A DNA stretch of 64,000 bases from Rhynchopus euleeides (Eukaryota > Euglenozoa > Diplonemea > Diplonemida > Diplonemidae), in assembly GCA_963210315.1 (NCBI GenBank), contig OY723249.1, positions 124,001-188,000 of the forward strand. The letters run 5' to 3'. Position 1 is the first letter of the stretch, and each line of letters starts with the position of its first letter. The position numbers were made by a program, and so were the translations under genes. Below are positions 49,607 through 59,662 of the stretch, in pieces. The notes beneath the pieces are model-generated. The model worked only from the letters and a program-made list of their open reading frames with translations. It searched no databases and was not told the origin of the DNA.

Positions 49607-50362
49607 TCACGCCGACTGCCCTTGGCGCAGAGCCTGGAGGCGTGCCAACAGGTCTCGGCGCTGTGCCTTCAGGGCAGCCTCCATCTTCCCAGGGGGAGGT
49701 GGAGAGCCGTCTGGGATGGAGAGGGACCGGCACACCTCGTCAATCGAGTCACGCGCCGCTGGGATCTGGTCGCGTGATTTGACGACGTGCTCCACCTCTG
49801 CTACGATATGCCCCTCGTCCGTCACGTCGATGTCGATGGTGTGCCCTCGGTAGGCATACGACTCGCGTGTGGTCGCCACGCGGACCAAGGGTTGGATGAA
49901 GCTGTTCTTTAGAAGCTCAGACACATCGCGGAAGGGGTGCTTCAGAAACTCGCGCAGCTTGTCAAAAGCCTCCTCTTCGACATATTCTGTATAGCTTGCT
50001 GCGGTGTGCTTCGTAGAGGCGATGCCAGGCCCAACCTTGAACTCCCACCGGACTGAACCGTCGACGTTGCGGCGGCGCAGCCACGCATCTTGGTAGCACA
50101 GCTCGAAGCACCATGTGTCATAATATGTATCGACAATACGCACCGTGCCCTCCCGCACACCCCCCTGCTTCACAATCCTGTCACGCAGGGTAGCATCGAC
50201 CTCGATCTTCCGCTCCACTTCGATCAGACCCTCCGGGTGTAAGTGATTCACGCGGTCAAAAGGGCTGGCGCGGCGTGTAAAGCAGCGGTACGACAGCCCT
50301 GCCACAAAGCAGGCCGCCACGCCGCAGCAGGCAAACCAGGCCTTGTCACGCGGCTCGCTCAT
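49607..50362 (-). CDS. CYTH-domain protein (triphosphate tunnel metalloenzyme-like) with an N-terminal membrane anchor
   Basis: 251 residues. One hydrophobic segment near the N terminus (AWFACCGVAACFVAGLSYRC, about 9-28) should anchor it in a membrane. The CYTH fold starts at about residue 45 with the signature E-x-E-x-K in GLIEVERKIEV. Alternating charged strands follow, as in the tunnel family: VRIVDTYYDTWCFELC, DAWLRRRNVDGSVRWEFKVG, VRVATTRESYAYRGHTIDID and GHIVAEVEHVV. Members hydrolyse or form bonds in triphosphates (thiamine triphosphate, tripolyphosphate, RNA 5' ends). Which one is not clear; the YYDT and R-R-x-R pattern most resembles thiamine-triphosphatase. Confidence 0.85.
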   Translation of the reverse strand: MSEPRDKAWFACCGVAACFVAGLSYRCFTRRASPFDRVNHLHPEGLIEVERKIEVDATLRDRIVKQGGVREGTVRIVDTYYDTWCFELCYQDAWLRRRNVDGSVRWEFKVGPGIASTKHTAASYTEYVEEEAFDKLREFLKHPFRDVSELLKNSFIQPLVRVATTRESYAYRGHTIDIDVTDEGHIVAEVEHVVKSRDQIPAARDSIDEVCRSLSIPDGSPPPPGKMEAALKAQRRDLLARLQALRQGQSA

Positions 50363-50691
50363 CTGTGCCCTCGTGCGGAGGGCCTGTGGGTGGGTGTGGG
50401 TGGTTTGAAGGCGTCCTGCCCAGAGGAGGCGGTTGCTGTTGCGGGCGGAGAGCGCTGCGGTAGAGTGGGGGAGGGGGGGGGGGGGGGGGGCTGGCCCTGC
50501 GCATTGCTGGTTTGGTTGCCCTTCACCGTCGCCCGGCTGTGGCAACAGGCGGGATGGGGGTGCTGGGGGCGGGCCTTCTCATGTGGGAGGGCTGGCTGCT
50601 GGGATCTGGAAAGATCGGCATCAAGCAACCGACGGGGGTGGGGTGGCGTGCGTTCATCAATGCCCTGTGGAGGCACGCCAGGCAATAGTGT
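50363..50691. other. Intergenic, G-rich
   Basis: Contains a run of G near 50470-50490. No gene. Confidence 0.4.
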
Positions 50692-52561
50692 CTAAACGGT
50701 TTGCGGGCCGTGGATCATCTCGAATGCTTTCCGCTCCACATCCTGGAGGCGGCTCTGGAGGCGCGCTGTCGACTGTGTGTGATGTGGGTGGGCCGGCACT
50801 GTCGAGGTAGCATCAGGGTTTGCTTGTGTGACCTCCAAGCAAGAAGCAAGAAGCAGAACGTGTGTGTTCAAGAGAAGTGTGTGCCGCAGACATGCATACC
50901 ATTTCCTGTTTTTTGCGCTGAATCATCAGCATCTTCTGGTGCTCCCGTTTGTCCGACTCACGTTGATCTTGTAGTAACTGGACCTTTGAGGTCTTGTCGT
51001 TGATGCGGTCCAACGTCAGGAGCCTCTGATACTCCATCTGCTGCTTCATCCGCTCCACCTTGGCGTCCTTCAAGGAGTTGCGGTACAGCGCCTGCTGCTG
51101 ACACGCCTCGCGCTGCGCCTGCACACGGTCAAGGCACTTCTGTGTTCGGCTGAGCTTATCGGAATAGCGCTCAGCCAGCGTGCAGGAGTGGTGGCGCGTC
51201 CAGCTCTCGACAGCTTCCTTCTTGAGGTTGCGCACCTCCTCCAGCTCCTGGAACTGCTCTGTGCGCTGGTCTGCCTCTGCCTGTGCCTCGTCGTGGAAGC
51301 GCTGGAGGCGTTGTTCCGTCTCGAGGCGCTTCGCCAGGCACATGGTTTTTCGCGTCGCCTCGTTGCCAACGCACCGCAGGAGCGTCTGCTGGCGGTGGGT
51401 CTGCAGTTGGCTGCGCCGCTCCTGCTCCTTGGCATCCGACACCTCAAGCTTGTAGCGGTGCTGCCGGGCCACGCGCTCCTGCTCGGCCTGGCTGTGCTTC
51501 TCCCCCTCGTCGATGCGGCTGCGCATCTCCTCCGTGAGGAAGCGGCGTGCCTCGTCCTCGCGGCGCTGCTTCAGGGTTGCGATCTCCTTCAGCTTCGCTT
51601 GTCTCAGCGCTGTTGTGAGGTTGATATGCTGTTCGCTGCTGACGAGGCGGTCGAAGATCTCTTTGTCGTGCTGCCCTTTGATGCGTTGCTGCCGGTCGAG
51701 ATTCTCCTTGCGTTTGGCTTCGAACATCGCCAGCTTCTGGTTGCGCCGCTGGTTTTTCTTTTCCATAAACTCGCGCAGCGCTCGCCGTCTGTCATCTGCG
51801 GCGCGCTCCTTTGCACGTCTCCGCTCGATGCTCTGTGCATCGCGGTCGATCTTCTCCCTCAGAAACTTCATACGCGCCTCCCCCATGCGGTCCTTCACTG
51901 ACGACGCGTCGCTGCAGGTGTCGGAGACCACCTTCGCAGAGCGTGCAGTACGCGGGGGGGAGGGTGCTCGCCCGACAGAGGGCGTTGGGAGGGTGCCCTC
52001 GTACAACTCCATCAGGTAGTCGCAGACATCGTCAGATGACACTAGCGCTGTCAGCTGGGCATACTGCCTGCGAAGCTCCTGCAGAAGGTTATATCTCTGC
52101 GTGAAGTCCTGCTCTGCACACAGAGGGGACATTGCAGCACCGGTCGGCGAGGTCGACATCGTCGTGTTCAGGCCATTCTCCGACACGCATGGCGTGCTGT
52201 GCGACTTGATGCGAGGTGCCTTCAGGTCGGCGTAGCTCACACCATTCCGCAGCAGCACGACAACACTGCGGGGGCTTGTCAGCTTCGGCAACTGCGTGTG
52301 GTACGTCACCCCTGCATAGTGCGAATACGCCACGTCAATCGCCACCACAGTCACCGAACACGCCGCTTTAATCGACGCGCTGTCGCCCTGCCGAGCGGCC
52401 GCCACCGCACCCCCCAGGTCGAAGTCATTCACTGCCGCAAGCTGCCGCGCGTCCATATCCTTCGAACGTCGCGCAGCCTCCGACAGCCTGCAGACGATGT
52501 CCATCTCACGCATGCAGGCATCCTTCTCCCCTTTCACGTTGCCGCCGTACTTCATCGACAT
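50692..52561 (-). CDS. Coiled-coil cytoskeletal-type protein, two exons, 580 residues
   Basis: Exon 1 52561-50900 and exon 2 50772-50692 join in frame (donor GTATGC, acceptor ACACACAG). The last 26 residues, STARLQSRLQDVERKAFEMI plus HGPQTV, lie in exon 2. Residues 1-130 are a globular domain I do not recognise (VTVVAIDVAYSHYAGVTYHT). A linker with Ser-Pro follows, then about 330 residues of charged coiled coil (MKFLREKIDRDAQSIERRRA, FLTEEMRSRIDEGEKHSQA). The neighbours upstream are also coiled coil. A flagellar or subpellicular role is plausible, not shown. TGCTTCAG precedes the ATG by 15 bases, a likely trans-splice acceptor. Confidence 0.85.
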
Positions 52562-52809
52562 GGCCAGGCAATGCGCCTGAAGCAGTGGTGTCAGTGGTGC
52601 CAGTGGTGCTTTGTTTGGGCTGGGCACAGCGCGGAAGGGAAGGGAAGGTGCATGCGTGGCTGGGAAGGGGGCGGGGGGGGGGGGCAGGGTGTGGGCTCCA
52701 AATCAGCTGTACTGTCACTGGCTTCATTTGCTCAAGCCTTGCCCGTACTACTTTTATGGCGAGTTGCGGGTGCCGCATGAAAATACGGACCCCAGCCATG
52801 GGGGTGGGC

Positions 52810-54273
52810 TCACTTGATGGTGTGCAGGCGCTTCATGTTGAGGCGCTTCTCCGTGTCGGACATGATGACATCCTTGCGCTGCTGCTTCTCCTGGATCTGA
52901 GACTCGATCAGCTTGCGGTGGTTCATGTCCTTGTTCTTCTTCGCCCTGCGCCGCTCCGTCTCCTGCTGCTCGGCCTGCAGCAGCTCTCTTGCCAGCAGGT
53001 CCTTCTCCTCCAGCTGCCGCTTCAGGCGGGAAGCACGCGCCTTCTCCTTCTCGGCAATCTGCTGCGACAGATAGCTGCGCATCTTCTCACGCTCATGCTG
53101 GGCACGCTCCTCCTTCTCCTGCTCCTGCTTCATCATCTGCTCCATCTTGCGCCGCTGCTCGGTGTCTGCACGGCGCTCATCATCTGCCGCCTTCTCGCCT
53201 ATCGACGCCGCCAGCTGCTGTGCGATGTGCACCTGTCGTGACTGCTTGTCATGGATCTTCTTGAGGGCCTCTGACCGCTCCTTATCCTGCTGCTCCAGCT
53301 TCGCCATGTGGTGCAGCTGGTGCATGCGGTCCATCTCAGCCTCATCGCGGATGACACGCTCCTTCGCCTGGTTCTGTGCACGGTTCACTTCGATGTAGCG
53401 ATGCACCTCTTGCCTCGCGCGTGCCTTCTGGTGCTGCTTGTCGACCTGCTCCTGCTTGATGTCGTCGTGCAGCTTGCGGATGATCTGCTCGTCTTCATGC
53501 TTCCGCTGGCGGTCCTCCTGCGCCTTCTTCGTGCGCATCACCTGCAGCTGGTCGTCGCGCATCTTCTTCTCTGCAAGGTTGGTCTGTTTCCGCTTCTCGT
53601 CGAGACGCGACTGTTCGTGATTCCACTCCTCCAGCTGCACGGCGATCTGCTTCGCGTAGAACTTCTCCTGCTCCGCAGTCTGAATCTTCAGCGTCTGCGC
53701 CGCTTCAATCTGCTTGTCGAGCGCAAGGCGCTGCTCCTCCATGCGCTGCCGCCTGTGCTGGCGGTGCTGCTGCGTCTCGCTCTGCCACGCCTCCACATCC
53801 TTGCGCAGCATCCGTGCCCAGAGGTCGCACTCGCTGTCATCCTTCGACGCCACTGTGCGCGCAGCGGGCGACACATGGCTGGCATGGGCAGCTGTGGCTG
53901 TGCCGCGCATGCTGCTGACATCTGATTGCGCAGCCACATCCGACATCGCGTCCTTCTGCTGGCGCACAGACGCGTGGGCCTGCGTCTCCCTCTGGGGGCG
54001 TGACCCCGCCCGTATGTGGCTGGCGATTCTGTGCAGGTCTGCACCGCTCACCTTGCCGGTGCGCAACAGCACATCCACCTGCCGTGACGCATACTCGCGT
54101 GCAGCGTCGTCAATCGGGCCCCAGTTGTGGTGGTTGCAGATCGAGACTATCTTCGTCAGCATCAGTTCCTTCAGATGGTCGCGCCGCTTGTTGGATCCCG
54201 CAGCAGTGCCCTTCGACGCATTGCTCAGATACGTGTTGCCCACACTCTTGGATGCGGCATATGCTGCGCGCAT
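52810..54273 (-). CDS. Coiled-coil protein of trichohyalin/plectin-homology style, 487 residues
   Basis: Intronless. Residues 1-85 form a helical domain (LMLTKIVSICNHHNWGPIDD, ASRQVDVLLRTGK). From about 145 to the end is an unbroken charged coil (KRKQTNLAEKKMRDDQLQVM, EEKDLLARELLQAEQQETER). Composition and length resemble TPH-domain ciliary proteins such as the meiosis-specific nuclear structural protein family, but I cannot name it. I chose the ATG at 54273 because it is the first in frame; an AG lies about 23 bases before. It ends 249 bases before the next coiled-coil gene. Confidence 0.82.
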   Translation of the reverse strand: MRAAYAASKSVGNTYLSNASKGTAAGSNKRRDHLKELMLTKIVSICNHHNWGPIDDAAREYASRQVDVLLRTGKVSGADLHRIASHIRAGSRPQRETQAHASVRQQKDAMSDVAAQSDVSSMRGTATAAHASHVSPAARTVASKDDSECDLWARMLRKDVEAWQSETQQHRQHRRQRMEEQRLALDKQIEAAQTLKIQTAEQEKFYAKQIAVQLEEWNHEQSRLDEKRKQTNLAEKKMRDDQLQVMRTKKAQEDRQRKHEDEQIIRKLHDDIKQEQVDKQHQKARARQEVHRYIEVNRAQNQAKERVIRDEAEMDRMHQLHHMAKLEQQDKERSEALKKIHDKQSRQVHIAQQLAASIGEKAADDERRADTEQRRKMEQMMKQEQEKEERAQHEREKMRSYLSQQIAEKEKARASRLKRQLEEKDLLARELLQAEQQETERRRAKKNKDMNHRKLIESQIQEKQQRKDVIMSDTEKRLNMKRLHTIK

Positions 54274-56048
54274 CGGAAAGGCCCTGCCCCCCCACTGCAG
54301 TGTGATGGTGTGTGACACAACAACAAGACACCGCCCCCACGTCGAATGGCTCGGCTTGGCTGGGTAGGACGTGAGCAGGGGACAAGGGGCTGGGGGGCAG
54401 GGGGGCAGGGGGGACTTCGCCCCCTCGTCCCCATCAGGCTTGCTGGCAATCCAATACCGTACCGTATGTCAATCGCCAGAGAGGGCTCGCCACTCCAGAA
54501 GTGCAGCATCACAGCAAGGCACCCTCACAAGCCAGGCTGCCGCACCTGGCACAGTGCTGCCGCAGGGCGAAAGACACCCGAGTGAATCACAGAGGGAATC
54601 ACGCCAGGCACTTTGTAGTGGTGGTGGAGGGCCTCCTACCCCCCCACCCACCCCCCACCACCCAGAAAAAGAGCGGGAAAAGGTTGCATTCTTGGAAGCC
54701 TGTGCCCCCGCGAAATAGGGTGCCAAAGCTGGCAACAGAGTGACACCTGCAGAGCAGGGGGGGGGGCGGCCCCCACCACACGCCGCCGGTGTCGTCTTAA
54801 ATTGGCTCTGCCGTTAGGGGTGGGGGGGATGGGGGGAGACACAGCGCAGTGCCACGGCTCGGTGATACCCTGAGCTTGGGCAGCGGATCTCCTCCCCGTT
54901 GGACTCACCCCCCCCCCCCCCGCTGCCGGTTGGCCTCGGCAGACAGACAGGCTGGGGGTCAGGAGAGGGAATAGGGGGGGCAGCCGTTTTATTGAGACCT
55001 TCAACCGGGGTGGGGGTGGGTAGAGCCCGGGATCAGGTGGCGCTTTTTTTTGGTGATCACGCTGGCAGCGCTGCCAACACGTTGCAGAAAAAAATAGGTT
55101 TACTTTACCGAAAGTGTAGAACGCCACCCCGATCACACACCCCCCCCTCTCCCCTGCTTGTTGATGTGATCGCCACCGCGCGTGGGTCACACATCAAATC
55201 TATTGTTTCAGCTTCTATTGGACACCCAAGACCCGGGACAGGCTCAGATGCGGCCACATCTACTGCCATCCCACAGGCTGATACCTTAGCACCGTTATGA
55301 CGAGAGTTAGCCTCGAAAAGAAGAAGGGAATGTGTGTTTGCACCTTGGGGGAGTCGGAGGGAGCACATATCCACGGAACACCTTGGAGGAGGCCTGACGC
55401 AGTGCACTGTGTGCAGGCTCAGGTTGGTGGCGTGGTTGCCGTCGGTGCCAAATATTCTGCCCCGTGGCAAGCAGGGGCAGCAAGGAGGAGAGGAAGGAGG
55501 TGGGGGTGGGGGGCGTGGGGTGGGGAGCGAAGCAGCATGCACACCACAGGCCACGGGCGCCGTGGGCGCGCGTTGGCCCTGCACAATGATGGGTATGGTT
55601 TTGCGTGCAAGAAGGGCCGTCTTCAGAGAAGAGGCTGCAGCAGAAGAAGCGCGGGGATGGCATGACAGGCACCCCTCACTCCTGACAGTCCCCGCGCAAG
55701 GGGGGAGAGGGCGCGGAGGGGCGATTCCAAATGCGGGCAGACGTGTAAGTGCAAAATCGGCCGCCGTCGGAGGCCCACCCCACCACCACCACCACCACCA
55801 CTGTCGCCCGACCCTTCCAGCCCCACCAGGCAGAAGCTAGTCCACCTCGCCTTAATCCTTCCGCGATGTTGCAGACGAGGTTGCAACAAAGGGCTGCATG
55901 AGATCTGAGCACAGCAATGCAGCGTACCCTTGCGCCTGGCAGCCGGGCGACCTGGGTGGTGTGGTTGCAATGCGCGTCTCAGCGCTGCGATAACCGCGCC
56001 GAAAGAGCGGACATTCCGTGTGGAAACGGGCTGCGTCCGGCACAGGCA
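54274..56048. other. Intergenic, no gene supported
   Basis: 1.8 kb with several G and C runs. A minus-strand exon with LMQPFVATSSATSRKD ending near 55855 could be a further exon of the palmitoyltransferase upstream: an acceptor TGCTCAG lies at about 55903. Confidence 0.4.
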
Positions 56049-57382
56049 CTACACTACCTCGCTGCCTTCACTGGGGCGCACCGTCAGGCTTGGACCAGCC
56101 GGCTGTGGGTGTGGTGGCGTGTGGGGCGAGGGTTGCAGAGGCGAAGGTGCAACAGAACCCTGCTGGGTGGCAACATGGTGGCATACCACCCGCAGCATGC
56201 TGATGAAGTTGTAGAACATGTTGCCTGTGTCGTAGGGGTGCCCGTAGTCACCGCCGTACACGCGCTTCATCCTCTCACGTGTGGTCAGGCCCGTGGCAAA
56301 TATTGTCGTCACTCCCACCGCCATTGAGACCATGCCGAGCTCGCCCAACGTGAGGAACAGCATCATGGTGACAAGGTTGAACTTTTTCCACCCCGTGACA
56401 GGGTCAGGCCACCAAAACAGCGCAGCAGCACCGATGAGCCACGCCGCCGCACCGGCAACAGCCGTGATGTAGACGAAGACAACAAACGGGCGGATGTTGC
56501 GCCTCCCGACACACGTGCCAGTGACATGGCAGTGGTGGTCAAACATGTCCACGCATACTGTGGGCAGATAGGAGTGGGGTGGCTGTGTGTGTCAATGTGG
56601 AAAGCAAACGGCACTTCCCCCCAGAGGTTTAGATCCCACTTTTTGCCTAGGGGCGCAGCACACAGACAACCAGGGGACTCGGCTGGCATACCATCACATC
56701 TGGAGCAGTGCGACGCACGCGGTGTTCGGTAGATATGGCACGTCTTGCACCACTTCAGCAGCGAGCTCCTCCCATCGACAATCTCATGCTTGTCGGACTG
56801 CGGGTCACACGGCACCTGCTTCTGCAGGATGCCTGGCTCAGTCAGGTGCGCCCAGGCCAGGCTGGACAGCGACAGCACGACCAGGGCAGCCAGCCACTGC
56901 GGGAGCAGGTCGTAGGTGCTGAGGACGACTGCCGGCAGGCAGATGAGCAGGGCGGGAAGCAACACGAAACCCGACGACGGCGACAGCAGCACCCGCCCGC
57001 CACAGTACGCCTTGCAGTTGCCGTAGCGCTGCGGCAGCCCGAGCACCAGCCGCTCCAGGGTATCCCCCAACACCTCGAGCCAGCGGAATTTCGCAGCCAT
57101 CCATTTGGCATGCTCACGCTGTCGCTCCACAGCTGACTTCGGCGCCTCCGCCTTCCGCCTGCTCTCATCAGCAAGCGCCATCACCTGGGTGCGTGCATCC
57201 GGCACCTCTGCTATCACGGCACGGTCGGTGCTGTTGTGCGCGCCACACCTTGCGCACGCCACCACCTTATACCCAAGCCAGGGGAAGGCCACAGGGTCCC
57301 CGCACTCGCAGTCCACAGAATACCAGTCGTGCTCCTGCCGCTGTGCTGGCGGGACATACTCCCCCACCATGCGCCCCACCAT
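56049..57382 (-). CDS. DHHC palmitoyltransferase, first of two; 3' end uncertain
   Basis: Exon 1 57382-56692 and exon 2 from 56557 join in frame (134-base intron; donor GTATGC, acceptor CCCACAG). The DHHC cysteine-rich domain spans the junction: WCKTCHIYRTPRASHCSRCD in exon 1, then VCVDMFDHHCHVTGTCVG in exon 2. The active cysteine is the last residue of DHHC. Four membrane segments flank it: VLLPALLICLPAVVLSTYDL and LAALVVLSLSSLAWAHL before, ITAVAGAAAWLIGAAALFWW and LFLTLGELGMVSMAVGVTT after. The enzyme attaches palmitate to protein cysteines. Most family members have P-W-x-x-N-C after DHHC; here it is HVTGTC, as in 59663-61283. The real end may be a third exon after a GTATGC at about 56183. 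An N-terminal pair CGDP/CARCG looks zinc-binding. Confidence 0.9.
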
Positions 57383-57671
57383 GACGGGGGTGCCTTGCTG
57401 GGCAGCTGTTGGGTGCAGGGGGGGTGGGTGGCAAAAGGAGGCTTCAAGGGGGGGCTGGCAGCGCGCGGCCAGCGCTCCGTCGGCTGAGGTAGGAGAGGCT
57501 GAAGTGTGCAAGGGAATGGGGGGGGGGGGGGGGGGAGGGGAGGGGAGGGGGGTGGGTGGGTGGGTGGTGGTGGGTGGGAGCAAACACGGCACACACTGCA
57601 CATCTCCCTCCAGGAGGTGTTGCGAGCAACTGCGAGCACATCGCAAGTGAGCAGCTGCTGCTGCGCACATC

Positions 57672-57710
<39 letters not shown>

Positions 57711-57756
57711 CAGGCCAAACCATAGAGCATTCACAGGGCAGGGGCTGAAAACCTGA

Positions 57757-57950
57757 AAAGTCACTTCACCATTCAGCAGCAACCGCTCTTAGCCTGTATT
57801 TCGTTTGTTTGATGCGTTGACGCTTCTACACACAAACCCTGAAATGATAATCACACCCTGAGCCTGATGAAGGGTGGGGTTAGTGTATAGAGCACGTTTG
57901 GATGCTTGCTGTGGTGGGTGACTTTCTGCTCACACGAGTGTGCGGAAAAA
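57757..57950 (+). repeat. Intact core repeat (empty target site)
   Basis: R part (AAGTCACTTCACCATTCAGC ... TTTGTTTGAT), core GCGTTGACGCTTCTACACAC at 57815, then S part: CCTGAGCCTGATGAAGGG, GGGTTAGTGTATAGAGCACG, GACTTTCTGCTCACACGAGT and A-run. It is the only complete copy in its orientation without an insertion and serves as a reference for the full repeat. Confidence 0.9.
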
Positions 57951-59662
57951 CAGCAGAGAAAAAAAGACGCAGGGGTTGCAAGATTGAGGGATTTTCTTTC
58001 GACCCCCCTCCCCCACCCCCCCCCCTCCTCCTCCTCGCCCCAACACAAAGCCACAAACTCCCCCCCTTCTGTTTCCATAAACCCCGCCCCCCCTGCATCG
58101 TTAGAGTATGCCCCCCCGCCCCACCACCCACCCCTGCTTCGGGGCACATGTGTGCTGGGGGTGCGCAGGCCACTGTTATGGACTGTTCTTTCGAATCATC
58201 TCGAGAGAGAAAGAAGGGGGGAGCAACCCTTGTCCTCCCCCCCCCCCCCCCCCGCCCTATCGTGAAATAATCACGGCAGGGCGGGTGAGATGTGGCGCTA
58301 CACACACATGATGTGTGCATGTTTTTATAGTCGTGCACAGCACACACAGCACACAGCACACCGACTTGCTGGTGGTGCTCTCTCCGCTGTCACACACACG
58401 TTTATCTCGTTTAGTTTAGTGTAGGTCGCACCGAGCGAGCTCTCGTGCTGCCTCCACTATGTGTGGCCGTCGTTTTAAGTTAGGATCGCACCCATTATTT
58501 CTCTCTCCTGTGAGTGGGGAGGTGACGCCGTTGATCCACCCGCTCTGCTGTACCCCAGAAACCACATACACACCCCATGCGCAGGTGTTTGTGTTGCGAT
58601 TTGTGGAAGCGTCAGACGCCTGTGCCGGGTTGCTTCGGGGAACAGTACGCCACGGGAGGCACGGCGCCAAGGAATTGAGATGGATTGAGAGAAGCAGGAA
58701 GAGAGAGAGAGAGAGAGAGAGAACTTGTTTTGTAATGTGTTTGTTGCGTGAGGTCCCCCGGCACCTCCTGCATACGCAGTGTGTGATATATGACGCACAA
58801 AACAAGTTCTCTTCGCAACGCTACGCTATTGCGTCCAAGAGAGAGAGAGAGAGAGAGAGAGACATCCTTCGAAGCGACAAATTAGGTGCCACACCGACAC
58901 ACTTTGACAGAGTGAAGGGCCTGGGCAGCAGACAAACAGCCATCCAACCCCACCCCAACCCAACGAGCCTCAGCCTCACTGTATCGAGCTCGAGGCATTC
59001 GGCCTTGAGGGGCTGAGCGTTCCTCCTGTGGACAACGGTTTGCAATCATGACGATCACAGGCTTCTTGTGAGGAAGCCGATCCCCTCGATCAGACGCTCT
59101 GCTCAGCCTGCTCTTGCGGGCGAAAGGATGCCTGGTTTCTACCCGAGTTGAGACACCCGGCCTGGGTCACTGACCCCACGCCCCTCCCCCCCCCCCCCCG
59201 CTCAGAAAGGCAGAAAAGCGAGAGATGTGTCTCACAACCCGGTTGCAGAGTGTGACATAGGCTTGACACACCACACAGTGGCACATGGTGGATGGCCCCC
59301 CCGCCATTGTTTCTCTAACAGTGCGGCAGCTAGCTGGGTGGCTTTCCGCCTTGCTGTTGCCACAGCGCATCCCGGCCATCCGGCCCCACCTCTCGCCCGT
59401 CGATGCATTCCGACCGCTTCTGGTGGTCTTATCCTCGCTATCGACGTGATTTCGGACAAAAGTTCGCCACTTTTCTCACAAGGCGAAACCCACCAACAGG
59501 CACCATCGTTCGGCACGTCACGAATCACCCTCTCTAGGCTAGAGGCGAAGGGGGCAGCATGGGGACAGCCTCCGAAGGTGCTCCATCCTCCATGGGACGG
59601 CAGCTGGGGCCAGAGAGAGGCTGAGCCTGCACGGAGAGACACGTGTGTTCCCGGCTGCACAA
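57951..59662. other. Intergenic with simple repeats
   Basis: 1.7 kb. C runs near 58010-58030 and 58238, a CT-repeat at 57678-57702 just before, GA-repeats at 58690-58722 and 58839-58862, and a run of C near 59187. Near 58603 GTGGAAGCGTCAGACGCC is a variant of the core with a longer palindrome. No gene. Confidence 0.5.
58690..58862. repeat. Hairpin of 17-base arms between two GA-repeats
   Basis: GAGAACTTGTTTTGT at about 58720 and its reverse complement ACAAAACAAGTTCTC at about 58797 enclose 60 bases. GA-repeats flank both sides in the same orientation. Possibly a small inverted-repeat element or a structured RNA; no other support. Confidence 0.55.
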
